Assembly (NCBI GenBank): GCA_937905915.1
Contig: CALCVR010000114.1
Location: 1 to 7,125 of the forward strand
DNA from: an uncultured Eubacteriaceae bacterium
GTDB lineage: Bacteria; Bacillota; Clostridia; Oscillospirales; Acutalibacteraceae
Reading direction: 5' to 3'
Length of the DNA: 7,125 nucleotides
Below, piece after piece: positions 1 through 6,328 of this stretch. The notes beneath the pieces are model-generated. The model did no database searches. It saw only the letters and a list, made by a program, of their open reading frames with translations, and was not told the origin of the DNA. The position numbers and the translations under genes were made by a program. How positions within the stretch are numbered: the stretch's first letter is position 1; each line of letters starts with the position of its first letter.

Positions 1-2027
1 TGAACGCCGGACGTCCTTTGGGCCAGCTTTCAGCCTGCTTTGTGCTGCCGGTAGACGACAGCATGGAGGATATTTTTGAATCCATCAAAAATGCCGCCCT
101 CATCCACAAATCGGGCGGCGGAACCGGTTTTTCCTTCTCCCGGCTGCGTCCCAAGGGATCTACCGTCAACACCACCGGCGGCGTGGCCTCCGGCCCGGTC
201 AGCTTTATGCGGGTGTTTAACATGGCCACCGAAGCCGTCAAGCAAGGCGGTACACGTCGCGGCGCCAATATGGGCATCCTCCGCGTGGATCATCCCGACA
301 TCCTAGAATTTATCGATTGCAAAAAGATCAATACCGAAATCACCAATTTCAATATCTCGGTGGGCATCACTGAGGCCTTTATGGAGGCAGTGGAAAAAGG
401 GGAGCAGTACCCCCTCATCGATCCCTCCACCAAACAGGTTACCGGTACGTTAAACGCCCGCGAGGTGTTCGACAAGATCGTCGACTCCGCCTGGCGCAAC
501 GGCGAACCGGGCATCATCTTTCTGGACCGGCTCAATCGGGACAATGTGGTCCCTTCCCAGGGGGAGACCGAATCCACCAATCCCTGTGGCGAACAGCCCC
601 TTCTTCCCTATGAAGCCTGTAACCTGGGGTCCATCAATTTGACCCATATGGTGAGGGAAACCGACGACGGCCGTTTTGAGATGGATTGGGATCATCTGAA
701 GCGCACCGTAGCCACCGCCGTCCATTTTCTGGACAACGTCATCGAAGCCAACCGTTACCCCCTGGACATCATTGATAAAGTGACCCGTTCCACCCGCAAG
801 ATCGGGTTGGGCGTCATGGGATGGGCCGATACCCTTCTCATGCTGGGCCTCCCCTATGGTTCGCCGGAATCCATCCAGCTGGCCCACGAGGTCATGGAGT
901 TTATCAACCGGGAGGGCCATGAGGCAAGCCAGCGTCTGGCCGAAGAACGCGGCGCTTTCCCCCTCTTTGAGGAAAGCGTGTTCAAGGACAGCGTACCCCT
1001 GCGCAACGCTACCGTCACCACCATCGCCCCCACCGGCACCCTCTCCATCATCGCTGGATGCTCCTCCGGCGTGGAACCGGTATTTGCCTATGTATTCATC
1101 CGCAACATCATGGACGGCACCGAGATGATCGAGGTCAATCCCATCCTCAAGAGGGAGCTCACAAGACGGGGCCTTTATTCCGACGATCTCATGCGCCGCA
1201 TTGCCAAAGAGGGAACCATCGCCCATATGGAGGACATTCCAGAGGATATCCGCCGGGTGTTCCTGTCGGCCCATGACATCTCCCCAGAGGCCCATATCCG
1301 CATGCAGGCCGCCTTCCAGGATCACACCGATAACGCCGTGTCCAAAACCGTCAACTTTCCCCACGACGCCACCCGCCAGGATGTGGCCCAGGTCTATGGC
1401 CTGGCCTACCGTTTGGGCTGCAAAGGCGTTACCATCTACCGGGACGGCAGCCGGGATTCCCAAGTGCTCAACATCGGCAAGGTGTCCGGCTCTGAAAAAC
1501 CTGCCTCTCAATCCGCCATTCTTCCCCGCCAGCGCCCCGAAATTACCAACGGCTTTACCGAACGGGTCAAAATCGGCTGCGGCAACCTTTACATCACCGT
1601 CAATTACGACGACAAAGGCATTTGCGAGGTCTTTACCAACACCGGCAAGGCCGGTGGATGCCCCTCCCAATCGGAAGCTACGGCCCGTCTTATCTCGGTG
1701 GCCCTGCGTTCGGGCATTAAAGTGGAAAAAATCGTGGATCAGCTCAAGGGGATCCGCTGCCCTTCCACCATCCGTCAGCCCGGTATGAAGTGCACCTCCT
1801 GTCCCGACGCCATCGCCCGGGCTTTGGAAAAACTTCAAAAGATGCAAAATGGATTCCAAGAGGCCAGTCATGAGGGCGCTCCTATTCCTCCTATGGCCGA
1901 GCCTGCGGTGGACAAACCGCTTCCCAACCCCGGCGCTATGCGGTTCTGCCCGGAATGCGGCGTACCTCTAGAGCATGAGGGCGGCTGCGTTATCTGCCGC
2001 AACTGTGGATATTCCAAGTGCAATTAA
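1..2027 (+). CDS. nrdJ: Adenosylcobalamin-dependent (class II) ribonucleoside-diphosphate reductase, 3' part
   Basis: Reduces ribonucleotides to deoxyribonucleotides in the cytoplasm using a cobalamin-generated thiyl radical, without oxygen. The frame is open from the left edge (first full codon at 3), so the N-terminal part is missing and about 674 codons remain. Seen: the first redox cysteine in LSACF (codon 36-38); the radical-site motif NPCGE with its Cys at 585-587; the second redox cysteine in EACNLGS (618-620), spaced from the radical Cys as I recall for Thermotoga NrdJ (C322/C333); the loops GGTRRGANMG and PTGTLSIIAG; the TSCPD motif that names the C-terminal domain (1794-1808); and a terminal Cys-rich ribbon with cysteines at 1947, 1956, 1986, 1995, 2004 and 2019. 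The final CGYSKC probably relays electrons from thioredoxin. The gene ends before a strong terminator. NrdJ identity is firm. Class II rather than class I rests on the NPCGE context and the TSCPD and ribbon tail. Confidence 0.96.
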   Translation, partial: NAGRPLGQLSACFVLPVDDSMEDIFESIKNAALIHKSGGGTGFSFSRLRPKGSTVNTTGGVASGPVSFMRVFNMATEAVKQGGTRRGANMGILRVDHPDILEFIDCKKINTEITNFNISVGITEAFMEAVEKGEQYPLIDPSTKQVTGTLNAREVFDKIVDSAWRNGEPGIIFLDRLNRDNVVPSQGETESTNPCGEQPLLPYEACNLGSINLTHMVRETDDGRFEMDWDHLKRTVATAVHFLDNVIEANRYPLDIIDKVTRSTRKIGLGVMGWADTLLMLGLPYGSPESIQLAHEVMEFINREGHEASQRLAEERGAFPLFEESVFKDSVPLRNATVTTIAPTGTLSIIAGCSSGVEPVFAYVFIRNIMDGTEMIEVNPILKRELTRRGLYSDDLMRRIAKEGTIAHMEDIPEDIRRVFLSAHDISPEAHIRMQAAFQDHTDNAVSKTVNFPHDATRQDVAQVYGLAYRLGCKGVTIYRDGSRDSQVLNIGKVSGSEKPASQSAILPRQRPEITNGFTERVKIGCGNLYITVNYDDKGICEVFTNTGKAGGCPSQSEATARLISVALRSGIKVEKIVDQLKGIRCPSTIRQPGMKCTSCPDAIARALEKLQKMQNGFQEASHEGAPIPPMAEPAVDKPLPNPGAMRFCPECGVPLEHEGGCVICRNCGYSKCN

Positions 2028-2082
2028 GCCTTCGCAAATCGAAAGGCCATCCATACCATAACACCGATAATCCATAAAATCA

Positions 2083-2134
2083 GAAAAAACGGGAGTGCGC
2101 TATCCCACCCAGGGACACACACTCCCGTTTTTTC
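2083..2134. terminator. Bidirectional Rho-independent terminator between nrdJ and a converging gene
   Basis: A perfect 15-bp inverted repeat pairs 2083-2097 with 2120-2134. The left arm starts with six A and the right arm ends with six T around a CGGGAGTG/CACTCCCG core, so a U-tract follows the stem on either strand. The 22-nt loop contains a smaller hairpin (TCCC at 2103-2106 with GGGA at 2112-2115). It lies 56 bp after the nrdJ stop and 22 bp beyond the stop of the minus-strand gene, where a shared terminator is expected. The short stretch 2028-2082 shows nothing else. Confidence 0.93.
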
Positions 2135-2156
2135 GTGATACTCCCACTCAGCTACT

Positions 2157-2435
2157 TCACGAAAAAGCAAACAGCCGTGCGGCTAATAGGGCTAACGTGG
2201 CCCCCATTCCGGCCGCCACTCCTAACCGGGCCATTCCTTTGGCTTTATACCGTCTGGCTTTCCGGGCCTTCCCTCCCGACCTGCCCATACTTCGGAGAAG
2301 GGCTTTGGCCTGTTTGCGAAGCTCGGGTTCCGGCGCGTCCATCGCTCCAGGGCGGACAAATAAAATAGCCCGTTCAAAATAGTCGTTTTCGGTTTCGCTG
2401 ACTTCCACAATCTGCTTATTGACCCCTCGGATCAT
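2157..2435 (-). CDS. Small basic protein with C-terminal membrane segment, function unknown
   Basis: I do not recognise a named family. The 92-residue product has a mixed N-terminal half (about 1-30, including NDYFERAILFVRP), a charged middle with a Pro/Glu stretch (34-38), a Lys/Arg-rich patch (about 53-70, including KARKARR) and one hydrophobic segment (about 71-91). The basic patch before the hydrophobic segment predicts a tail-anchored protein with its N-terminal part in the cytoplasm (inference). The gene is considered real because GAGGAGGG (2450-2443 on the minus strand) lies 7 nt before the ATG, a TATAAT hexamer lies 46 nt upstream, and the stop runs into the shared terminator. It converges on nrdJ and diverges from ogg across the DnaA-box region. 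The + strand frames over the same bases lack comparable start signals. Confidence 0.8.
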   Translation of the reverse strand: MIRGVNKQIVEVSETENDYFERAILFVRPGAMDAPEPELRKQAKALLRSMGRSGGKARKARRYKAKGMARLGVAAGMGATLALLAARLFAFS

Positions 2436-2481
2436 GTAAGATCCCTCCTCTGAATGGCTTTCTAGGCCGTTTACTAGCTGT

Positions 2482-2487
2482 ATTATA
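2482..2487 (-). promoter_or_regulatory. Putative -10 box for the small minus-strand gene
   Basis: Read on the minus strand this is a perfect TATAAT, 46 nt upstream of the ATG at 2435. With a 17-nt spacer the -35 position reads GCTTAA (2510-2505), which is a poor match to TTGACA. The promoter call therefore rests on the -10 box and its position. Confidence 0.4.
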
Positions 2488-2546
2488 GGCGGTATATTCC
2501 CCCTTTAAGCAGCTGTTGTTTCCTTTTTTTCTGTTATACGGAAGGT

Positions 2547-2600
2547 ATATCCACAGGTTTACATAATCTATGTGGAAAACCCTGTGGAAAGTGTGGATAA
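2547..2600. promoter_or_regulatory. Cluster of four DnaA-box-like 9-mers
   Basis: Measured against the consensus TTATCCACA, the sites are 2547-2555 on + (ATATCCACA, one mismatch), 2571-2579 on minus (TTTTCCACA, one mismatch), 2583-2591 on minus (CTTTCCACA, two mismatches) and 2592-2600 on minus (TTATCCACA, perfect). The last three share an orientation; sites two and three are 3 nt apart, and sites three and four abut. This density resembles Bacillota origins or DnaA-binding clusters that tune initiation or transcription. It lies upstream of ogg, not next to dnaA or dnaN in this window. Binding and origin function are inference. Confidence 0.6.
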
Positions 2601-2849
2601 CTGCGGGGGAAAGATCCAACCGTACTTCCGAGCCCTGTTGTTTAAGGATGGGTGGTGGAATAAAATTATGTCAACTTATGACGATACCTGGAGTTGATTG
2701 CGGTCTCTATCATCTAGCTTTTTTGTCCAATGGGCAGCCGTTTACGTCATGAAGATTGTGTATTTTTTCTTCGGATTTTTTGTCTGTTATCCTCATTGTA
2801 GACATTCCTTGATTGACAGATGGTAATATTTCTTTTAGGAGATGACCCA

Positions 2850-3698
2850 ATGAAATATCGCGTTTTGCCTCATGGCATCGAGGTTCAGACCTCCTGTTTC
2901 GACTTGGGTGAAACACTGAGCTGCGGACAGTGTTTCCGCTGGGATGAATTGGGGCCGGGCAGCTGGCGGGGGATTGTTTCCGGACGGTCGGTCATTGCCC
3001 GCCAGTCTGGGGATACCCTTTTGTTGGAAGGGGCAAGCCTTGCCGATTTCGAGGAGGTATGGCGTCCCTATTTCGACCTGGACAGGGATTATAACGCCCT
3101 GCGCCAAGAGATGTCCGGGCATCCCGTCTTAGCGCCGGTGGTGGCCTTTGCACCAGGCATCCACATTCTCGCCCAGCCGGCCTGGGAAGCCCTTTGCTCT
3201 TTTCTAATTTCCCAGAATAACAACATCCCCCGCATCCGTTCCATCGTCTCCCGCCTCTGTGCCGACTTTGGGGATCCTCTCCCGGGCGGCCTTTTTGCCT
3301 TTCCCACACCGGAAGCCTTGGCCTGTGTCACCTTAGAACAGTTGTCTCCCCTGCGCTGCGGTTACCGGGCTCCTTATCTCATAGACGCCGCCCGCAAGGT
3401 AGCGGACGGGCAGCTGGATCTGGAAAAGATATCCCGCCTTCCTCTGGAAGAGGCTAGAGAAGAGCTTCGCACCGTCAAAGGCGTGGGGCCTAAGGTAGCG
3501 GAATGCGTCCTGCTCTACGGCATGGGACGCATGGACGCCTTTCCCGCCGACGTATGGATCAAGCGCACCATGGGCGTACTGTTTCCCCAAGGCCTCCCCT
3601 CCCGCTTTGCTCACTGCGCCGGACTGACTCAGCAGTATATCTACCATTGGTCCAGATGTGGACCGGGCCGGGAAATTTTACAAGAGCATTCCTCATAA
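2850..3698 (+). CDS. ogg: OGG1-type 8-oxoguanine DNA glycosylase/AP lyase
   Basis: Removes 8-oxoguanine from DNA and nicks the abasic site by beta-elimination (base excision repair). The 282-residue product follows the human OGG1 pattern: GQCFRW at 26-31 (GQSFRW in OGG1), the QNNNIPRI loop with Asn123-125, the LRCGYRAPYL segment, then a helix-hairpin-helix GVGPKVAEC with the Schiff-base lysine K215 and the catalytic aspartate D234 in FPADVW. The K-to-D spacing of 19 equals K249-D268 in OGG1, and Cys219 sits where OGG1 has Cys253. An in-frame start 30 nt further upstream exists, but the ATG at 2850 is chosen because AGGAG (2837-2841) lies 8 nt before it and the homologous region starts there. 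No terminator was seen after the gene, so it may read into the next one. AlkA-type 3-methyladenine glycosylase is the related alternative, but the NNN loop and the GQ-FRW motif favour OGG1. Confidence 0.92.
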   Translation: MKYRVLPHGIEVQTSCFDLGETLSCGQCFRWDELGPGSWRGIVSGRSVIARQSGDTLLLEGASLADFEEVWRPYFDLDRDYNALRQEMSGHPVLAPVVAFAPGIHILAQPAWEALCSFLISQNNNIPRIRSIVSRLCADFGDPLPGGLFAFPTPEALACVTLEQLSPLRCGYRAPYLIDAARKVADGQLDLEKISRLPLEEAREELRTVKGVGPKVAECVLLYGMGRMDAFPADVWIKRTMGVLFPQGLPSRFAHCAGLTQQYIYHWSRCGPGREILQEHSS

Positions 3699-3743
3699 AT
3701 AAGACCATTTTTGCCTTTTTGCTCCGGAAAGAGTGCCCTTCAA

Positions 3744-3773
3744 TTGACAAAATCTGTGTGGAAATGGTATTCT
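3744..3773 (+). promoter_or_regulatory. Sigma-70/sigma-A type promoter for the racemase-like/decarboxylase-like pair
   Basis: A perfect -35 TTGACA (3744-3749) is separated by 18 nt from a -10 TATTCT (3768-3773), which is preceded by an extended TGG. Transcription would start near 3780, leaving a leader of roughly 90 nt before the ATG at 3868. In that leader I see only a weak 5-bp hairpin (TTCCC with GGGAA, about 3797-3811) and no recognisable riboswitch. The position directly upstream of the racemase-like gene suggests the operon from there onward can be transcribed independently of ogg. Confidence 0.72.
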
Positions 3774-3867
3774 TTTTAGTGATACCGGTGCAAAAATTCC
3801 CTTTGGGGGAAAATGGCGATTGCTCATTTGATTTCGACCAGGCGACGAGGCAGGAGGCTTTGATGTT

Positions 3868-4920
3868 ATGACCACCCTAATGGTGCAAATCGATAAGGTT
3901 TACTATAATTTCCGCGCTCTTGTAAAGGCGGCGGGCAAATCCCAAGTCATTCCTATGCTAGAGGGCAACGCTTATGGGTTGGGGGATATTCCCATCGCCC
4001 GACTGCTTCATCAAAGCGGTGTGGGCTTGGTGGCGGTATCCCGGTTGGAGGAGGCCGAGCGTCTTATCGGCGCCGTCACCAATGTGGATGTATTATTGAT
4101 GTCCTGCCTCAATGCCGACATGGCCAAGCGTATCGTTCCACAGGACCGCATTATCGCCTCGGTAGGGTCCAATGAGGAGGCCGTGTTACTCAGCAGTGCG
4201 GCCCGGGAACTCCATACCCGGGCTAGAGTTCACGTGCACTTTGACTGCGGTATGGCCCGGGGCGGATTCCCCGTAGCCGAAGCAGGAAAGGTGGTGCGCA
4301 CCATCAAGGGATTGGGAAATCTTTTGGTGTGCGGGATTTACTCCCAGTCTCCCGGCCCTTTTAAAAGTGAAAAAAAGGAGCGGGCGCGGTTTCGCAGCTT
4401 TCAGGAAGCTGTCCGCCTCTTTAAACGGGAGGGGATCGATCCCCAGGTGGTGCATTATGCCAATCCTATGGGATTCCTCACCTTTCCATGGATGCGCACG
4501 CAGGCCGTCCGATTGGACGAAGCTTTGTTGGGAGGATCCCCTTATCGGGAAAAATGGGGGCTTCGTCAAGTGGGACGGGTGGTCACCGAGGTCAGCCAGG
4601 TCTATTGGGTGCCGGAAGGACGCAAAATCGGCCCTGATGCAGCATTCCATACCCGGCGTGCCACTCGGGTGGCTGTGTTGCCGGTGGGATTCGCCGACGG
4701 TCTCTTTACCGAATGGAGACAAAACAATTCCTTTTGCTTCTGGCGCAAGCATCGTCTCACTTGTGAAATCGGCGGACAGACCGTGCCGGTTTTGGGGCAT
4801 ATCGGGTATACCTCCATGGCGGTGGACGTCACCGACATCACCTGTTCCTCCGGTGATCTTGTGTATATCGATGCCAATGCCGACCATATCAGCGCCACGA
4901 TGAGGAGGGACTATGTCTAA
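3868..4920 (+). CDS. Alanine racemase-fold protein lacking the PLP lysine; probable pseudoenzyme
   Basis: The 350-residue product follows the alanine racemase layout: an N-terminal TIM-barrel part with EGNAYGLG (32-39), HFDCGMARGG (124-133), HYANPMG (196-202) and AVRLDEALLG (213-222), then a C-terminal part with LPVGFADG (271-278) and GHIGYTSMAVDVTD (310-323). Canonical racemases read KANAYGHG; here the PLP lysine is Glu32 (GAG, 3961-3963). Counting back from GFADG, Pro256 occupies the catalytic tyrosine position. GRICMDQ is GHIGYTS, NSA is NPM, and the C-terminal end is short. Retained are Tyr36, Arg131 and Arg215. Alanine racemization is therefore unlikely (inference); a regulatory, binding or new role is open. 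AGGAGG (3852-3857) lies 10 nt before the chosen ATG; the ATG at 3863 is out of frame and hits a stop at once. The stop overlaps the next gene by 8 bp. Confidence 0.85.
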   Translation: MTTLMVQIDKVYYNFRALVKAAGKSQVIPMLEGNAYGLGDIPIARLLHQSGVGLVAVSRLEEAERLIGAVTNVDVLLMSCLNADMAKRIVPQDRIIASVGSNEEAVLLSSAARELHTRARVHVHFDCGMARGGFPVAEAGKVVRTIKGLGNLLVCGIYSQSPGPFKSEKKERARFRSFQEAVRLFKREGIDPQVVHYANPMGFLTFPWMRTQAVRLDEALLGGSPYREKWGLRQVGRVVTEVSQVYWVPEGRKIGPDAAFHTRRATRVAVLPVGFADGLFTEWRQNNSFCFWRKHRLTCEIGGQTVPVLGHIGYTSMAVDVTDITCSSGDLVYIDANADHISATMRRDYV

Positions 4921-6253
4921 TAAAACGCCTCTGGTAGAAGCCCTGCGGGATCACCTCACCCTAGGCCGCATATCGTTTCATACCCCAGGGCACAAAGGTC
5001 TCCCTTCCCCCTTAGACCGATTGGGAGATCTAAAGCGCCTGGATCTTACCGAGCTGCCGGATACCGATAGCCTATATGAGGCCGATGGACCCATCGCCCA
5101 GGCTATGGAACAGGCCGCCGGTTTTTTTCATGCAAAGCGGACGGTTTTTTCTTCGGGAGGATGTACCCTATGCATCCAGGCCATGCTGTATTTGGCGGCC
5201 CCTACCGGCGGGAAGGTAATCTTTGGCCGCACCCTTCATCGGTCGGCAGTCAATGCCATGGCCCTGCTGGACATTACGCCGGTGTGGGTGCTTCCCCGCG
5301 CTGACGCCGGTCCTGGCCTACCTGGCCGCATCCATCCCGACGATGTAGAATCGGCCTTACTGCGCCATCCCGACGCCAAAGCGGTATATGTCACCTCTCC
5401 TGACTATTATGGAACATACAGCGATATCGCCGGTCTGGCGGACGTTTGCCATCGCCACGGCGTTTTATTGCTGGTGGACAATGCCCACGGCGCCCATTTT
5501 TCTCTTTTGTCCCCTGATATTCATCCTCTTCATCTAGGGGCCGATGCCTGCGCCGATTCTGCACACAAGACCCTCCCTGTCCTCACAGGCGGCGCCTGGC
5601 TCCAGCTGGGGGATCGGATGCCGGTAGAAGGCGCTTTGGACGCCATGTCCCTCTTCGGATCCACCAGCCCCTCCTATCCCATTATGGCTTCTTTGGATGT
5701 GTGCCGTAGTTGGATGGAAAGGGAAGGCAAAGCCGCTTTTTCCCATCTGGAAAGACAGGTGGACACTATACGGGAAAAAGCCATATCTTTGGGGATTCCC
5801 TCCCCAATAGGGCCGGCAGATCCTGTCCGCCTTTCTCTTAATACCTTGGCCGTCGGCGTGGACGGCCGCGATGCCGCTCAGCATCTCCGACTTTACGGCG
5901 TGGAACCGGAGATGTGCGACAGCGGTTGGGTGGTTCTGATCCCTTCCCCCTTCCACAAGCAGGAGCATTTTGGCCGCCTCCTAGATGCTATTGCAAGGAT
6001 CCCCCATGGGTCGGCGCATCCATCCCCTGCGGTTACTCCCGCTTTGCCCCAGATGGTGGAACGCCCGCGGACTGCCGTGCTGAGCCCTTCCCAATGGGTA
6101 GATGTGAGCCAATGTGTGGGACAGGTTGCAGCACAAGCTGCTTGCCCCTGTCCTCCCGGCGTCCCACTGGTCATGCCGGGGGAAAAAATAGACCAAAGGG
6201 TGCAGATGGAACTCATTGGCTCTGGAATCCAGCGGCTAAAAGTGGTAAAATAG
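4913..6253 (+). CDS. YaaO-like PLP-dependent Orn/Lys/Arg decarboxylase family protein
   Basis: This is a fold-type I PLP enzyme of the family that decarboxylates arginine, lysine or ornithine; the substrate cannot be read from the sequence. The 446 residues show FHTPGHKG (22-29), LDLTELPDTDSLY (43-55), the cofactor loop SSGGCT (80-85), a PLP-stacking His109 in RTLHRS, VTSPDYYGTYSDI (160-172), Asp189 in VDNAHGAH, the Schiff-base lysine K219 in SAHKTLP, and the C-terminal PPGVPLVMPGE (about 414-424). All cofactor-binding elements look intact. It is somewhat shorter than B. subtilis YaaO (about 480 residues, from memory). AGGAGG (4903-4908) precedes the ATG by only 4 nt and lies inside the preceding gene, which overlaps by 8 bp, so translational coupling is likely. 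Position before darA and holB matches the yaaO neighbourhood of B. subtilis. Confidence 0.9.
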   Translation: MSNKTPLVEALRDHLTLGRISFHTPGHKGLPSPLDRLGDLKRLDLTELPDTDSLYEADGPIAQAMEQAAGFFHAKRTVFSSGGCTLCIQAMLYLAAPTGGKVIFGRTLHRSAVNAMALLDITPVWVLPRADAGPGLPGRIHPDDVESALLRHPDAKAVYVTSPDYYGTYSDIAGLADVCHRHGVLLLVDNAHGAHFSLLSPDIHPLHLGADACADSAHKTLPVLTGGAWLQLGDRMPVEGALDAMSLFGSTSPSYPIMASLDVCRSWMEREGKAAFSHLERQVDTIREKAISLGIPSPIGPADPVRLSLNTLAVGVDGRDAAQHLRLYGVEPEMCDSGWVVLIPSPFHKQEHFGRLLDAIARIPHGSAHPSPAVTPALPQMVERPRTAVLSPSQWVDVSQCVGQVAAQAACPCPPGVPLVMPGEKIDQRVQMELIGSGIQRLKVVK

Positions 6254-6255
6254 AA

Positions 6256-6274
6256 CTGGGAGAAACGCTCCCGG
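6256..6274 (+). other. Short hairpin between the decarboxylase-like gene and darA
   Basis: CTGGGAG (6256-6262) pairs with CTCCCGG (6268-6274), including one G-T wobble, around an AAACG loop. It starts 2 nt after the stop of the yaaO-like gene. No T-run follows, so it is not a convincing intrinsic terminator. It could be a processing or stabilising hairpin at the 3' end of the upstream message, or chance. Confidence 0.35.
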
Positions 6275-6328
6275 TATACATATCGTACGGGATTGTCCAG
6301 TCCTGTATGGCGAAAGGGGAATGCGACT

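Larger units (their letters stand above)
2436..2849. other. Intergenic region between divergent genes, containing a DnaA-box cluster
   Basis: This 414-bp region has no convincing gene. Short open frames at 2416-2619 (minus) and 2570-2752 (plus) have no ribosome binding site or recognisable protein character. From left to right it contains the leader and -10 box of the minus-strand gene, a T-run at 2524-2530, the DnaA-box-like cluster at 2547-2600, a G-rich tract at 2602-2609, a stretch without visible motifs (about 2610-2740), and a T-rich stretch (about 2755-2815) running into the ogg ribosome binding site. No clear sigma-70 promoter for ogg was found. A TTGACA at 2813-2818 has no -10 box at a usable distance. 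Confidence 0.7.

Noticed and set aside
450..1871. A 473-codon open frame antisense to nrdJ
   Set aside because: It lies fully inside nrdJ on the other strand, its translation is low in complexity and resembles no protein I know, and long antisense frames are common opposite GC-rich coding sequence. The nrdJ frame has all the family motifs.
2416..2619. Short minus-strand frame of 67 codons across the DnaA boxes
   Set aside because: It overlaps the start of the better-supported minus-strand gene, lacks a ribosome binding site, and runs through the box cluster.
2570..2752. Short + strand frame of 60 codons in the intergenic region
   Set aside because: It starts inside the DnaA-box cluster, has no ribosome binding site, and its product has no recognisable features.
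2813..2818. Perfect TTGACA upstream of ogg as a -35 box
   Set aside because: The matching -10 position (about 2836-2841) reads TAGGAG and is the ribosome binding site, so the spacing does not give a usable promoter.
3757..3765. A fifth DnaA-box-like site (TGTGGAAAT) inside the promoter at 3744-3773
   Set aside because: It is isolated, has two mismatches to the consensus, and is far from the main cluster, so chance is a sufficient explanation.
3961..3963. Glu32 in the racemase-like protein as a simple sequencing error (AAG to GAG)
   Set aside because: One base change would restore lysine, but the tyrosine, GRICMDQ, NSA and THFA positions are altered too, which one error cannot explain.
4186..4887. 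A 233-codon open frame antisense to the racemase-like gene
   Set aside because: It has the same cause as the antisense frame over nrdJ. The sense frame carries family motifs, a ribosome binding site and a coupled downstream gene.
6256..6274. Hairpin after the yaaO-like gene as an intrinsic terminator
   Set aside because: It has a 7-bp stem with one wobble pair and no T-run after it; it is listed only as a weak hairpin.
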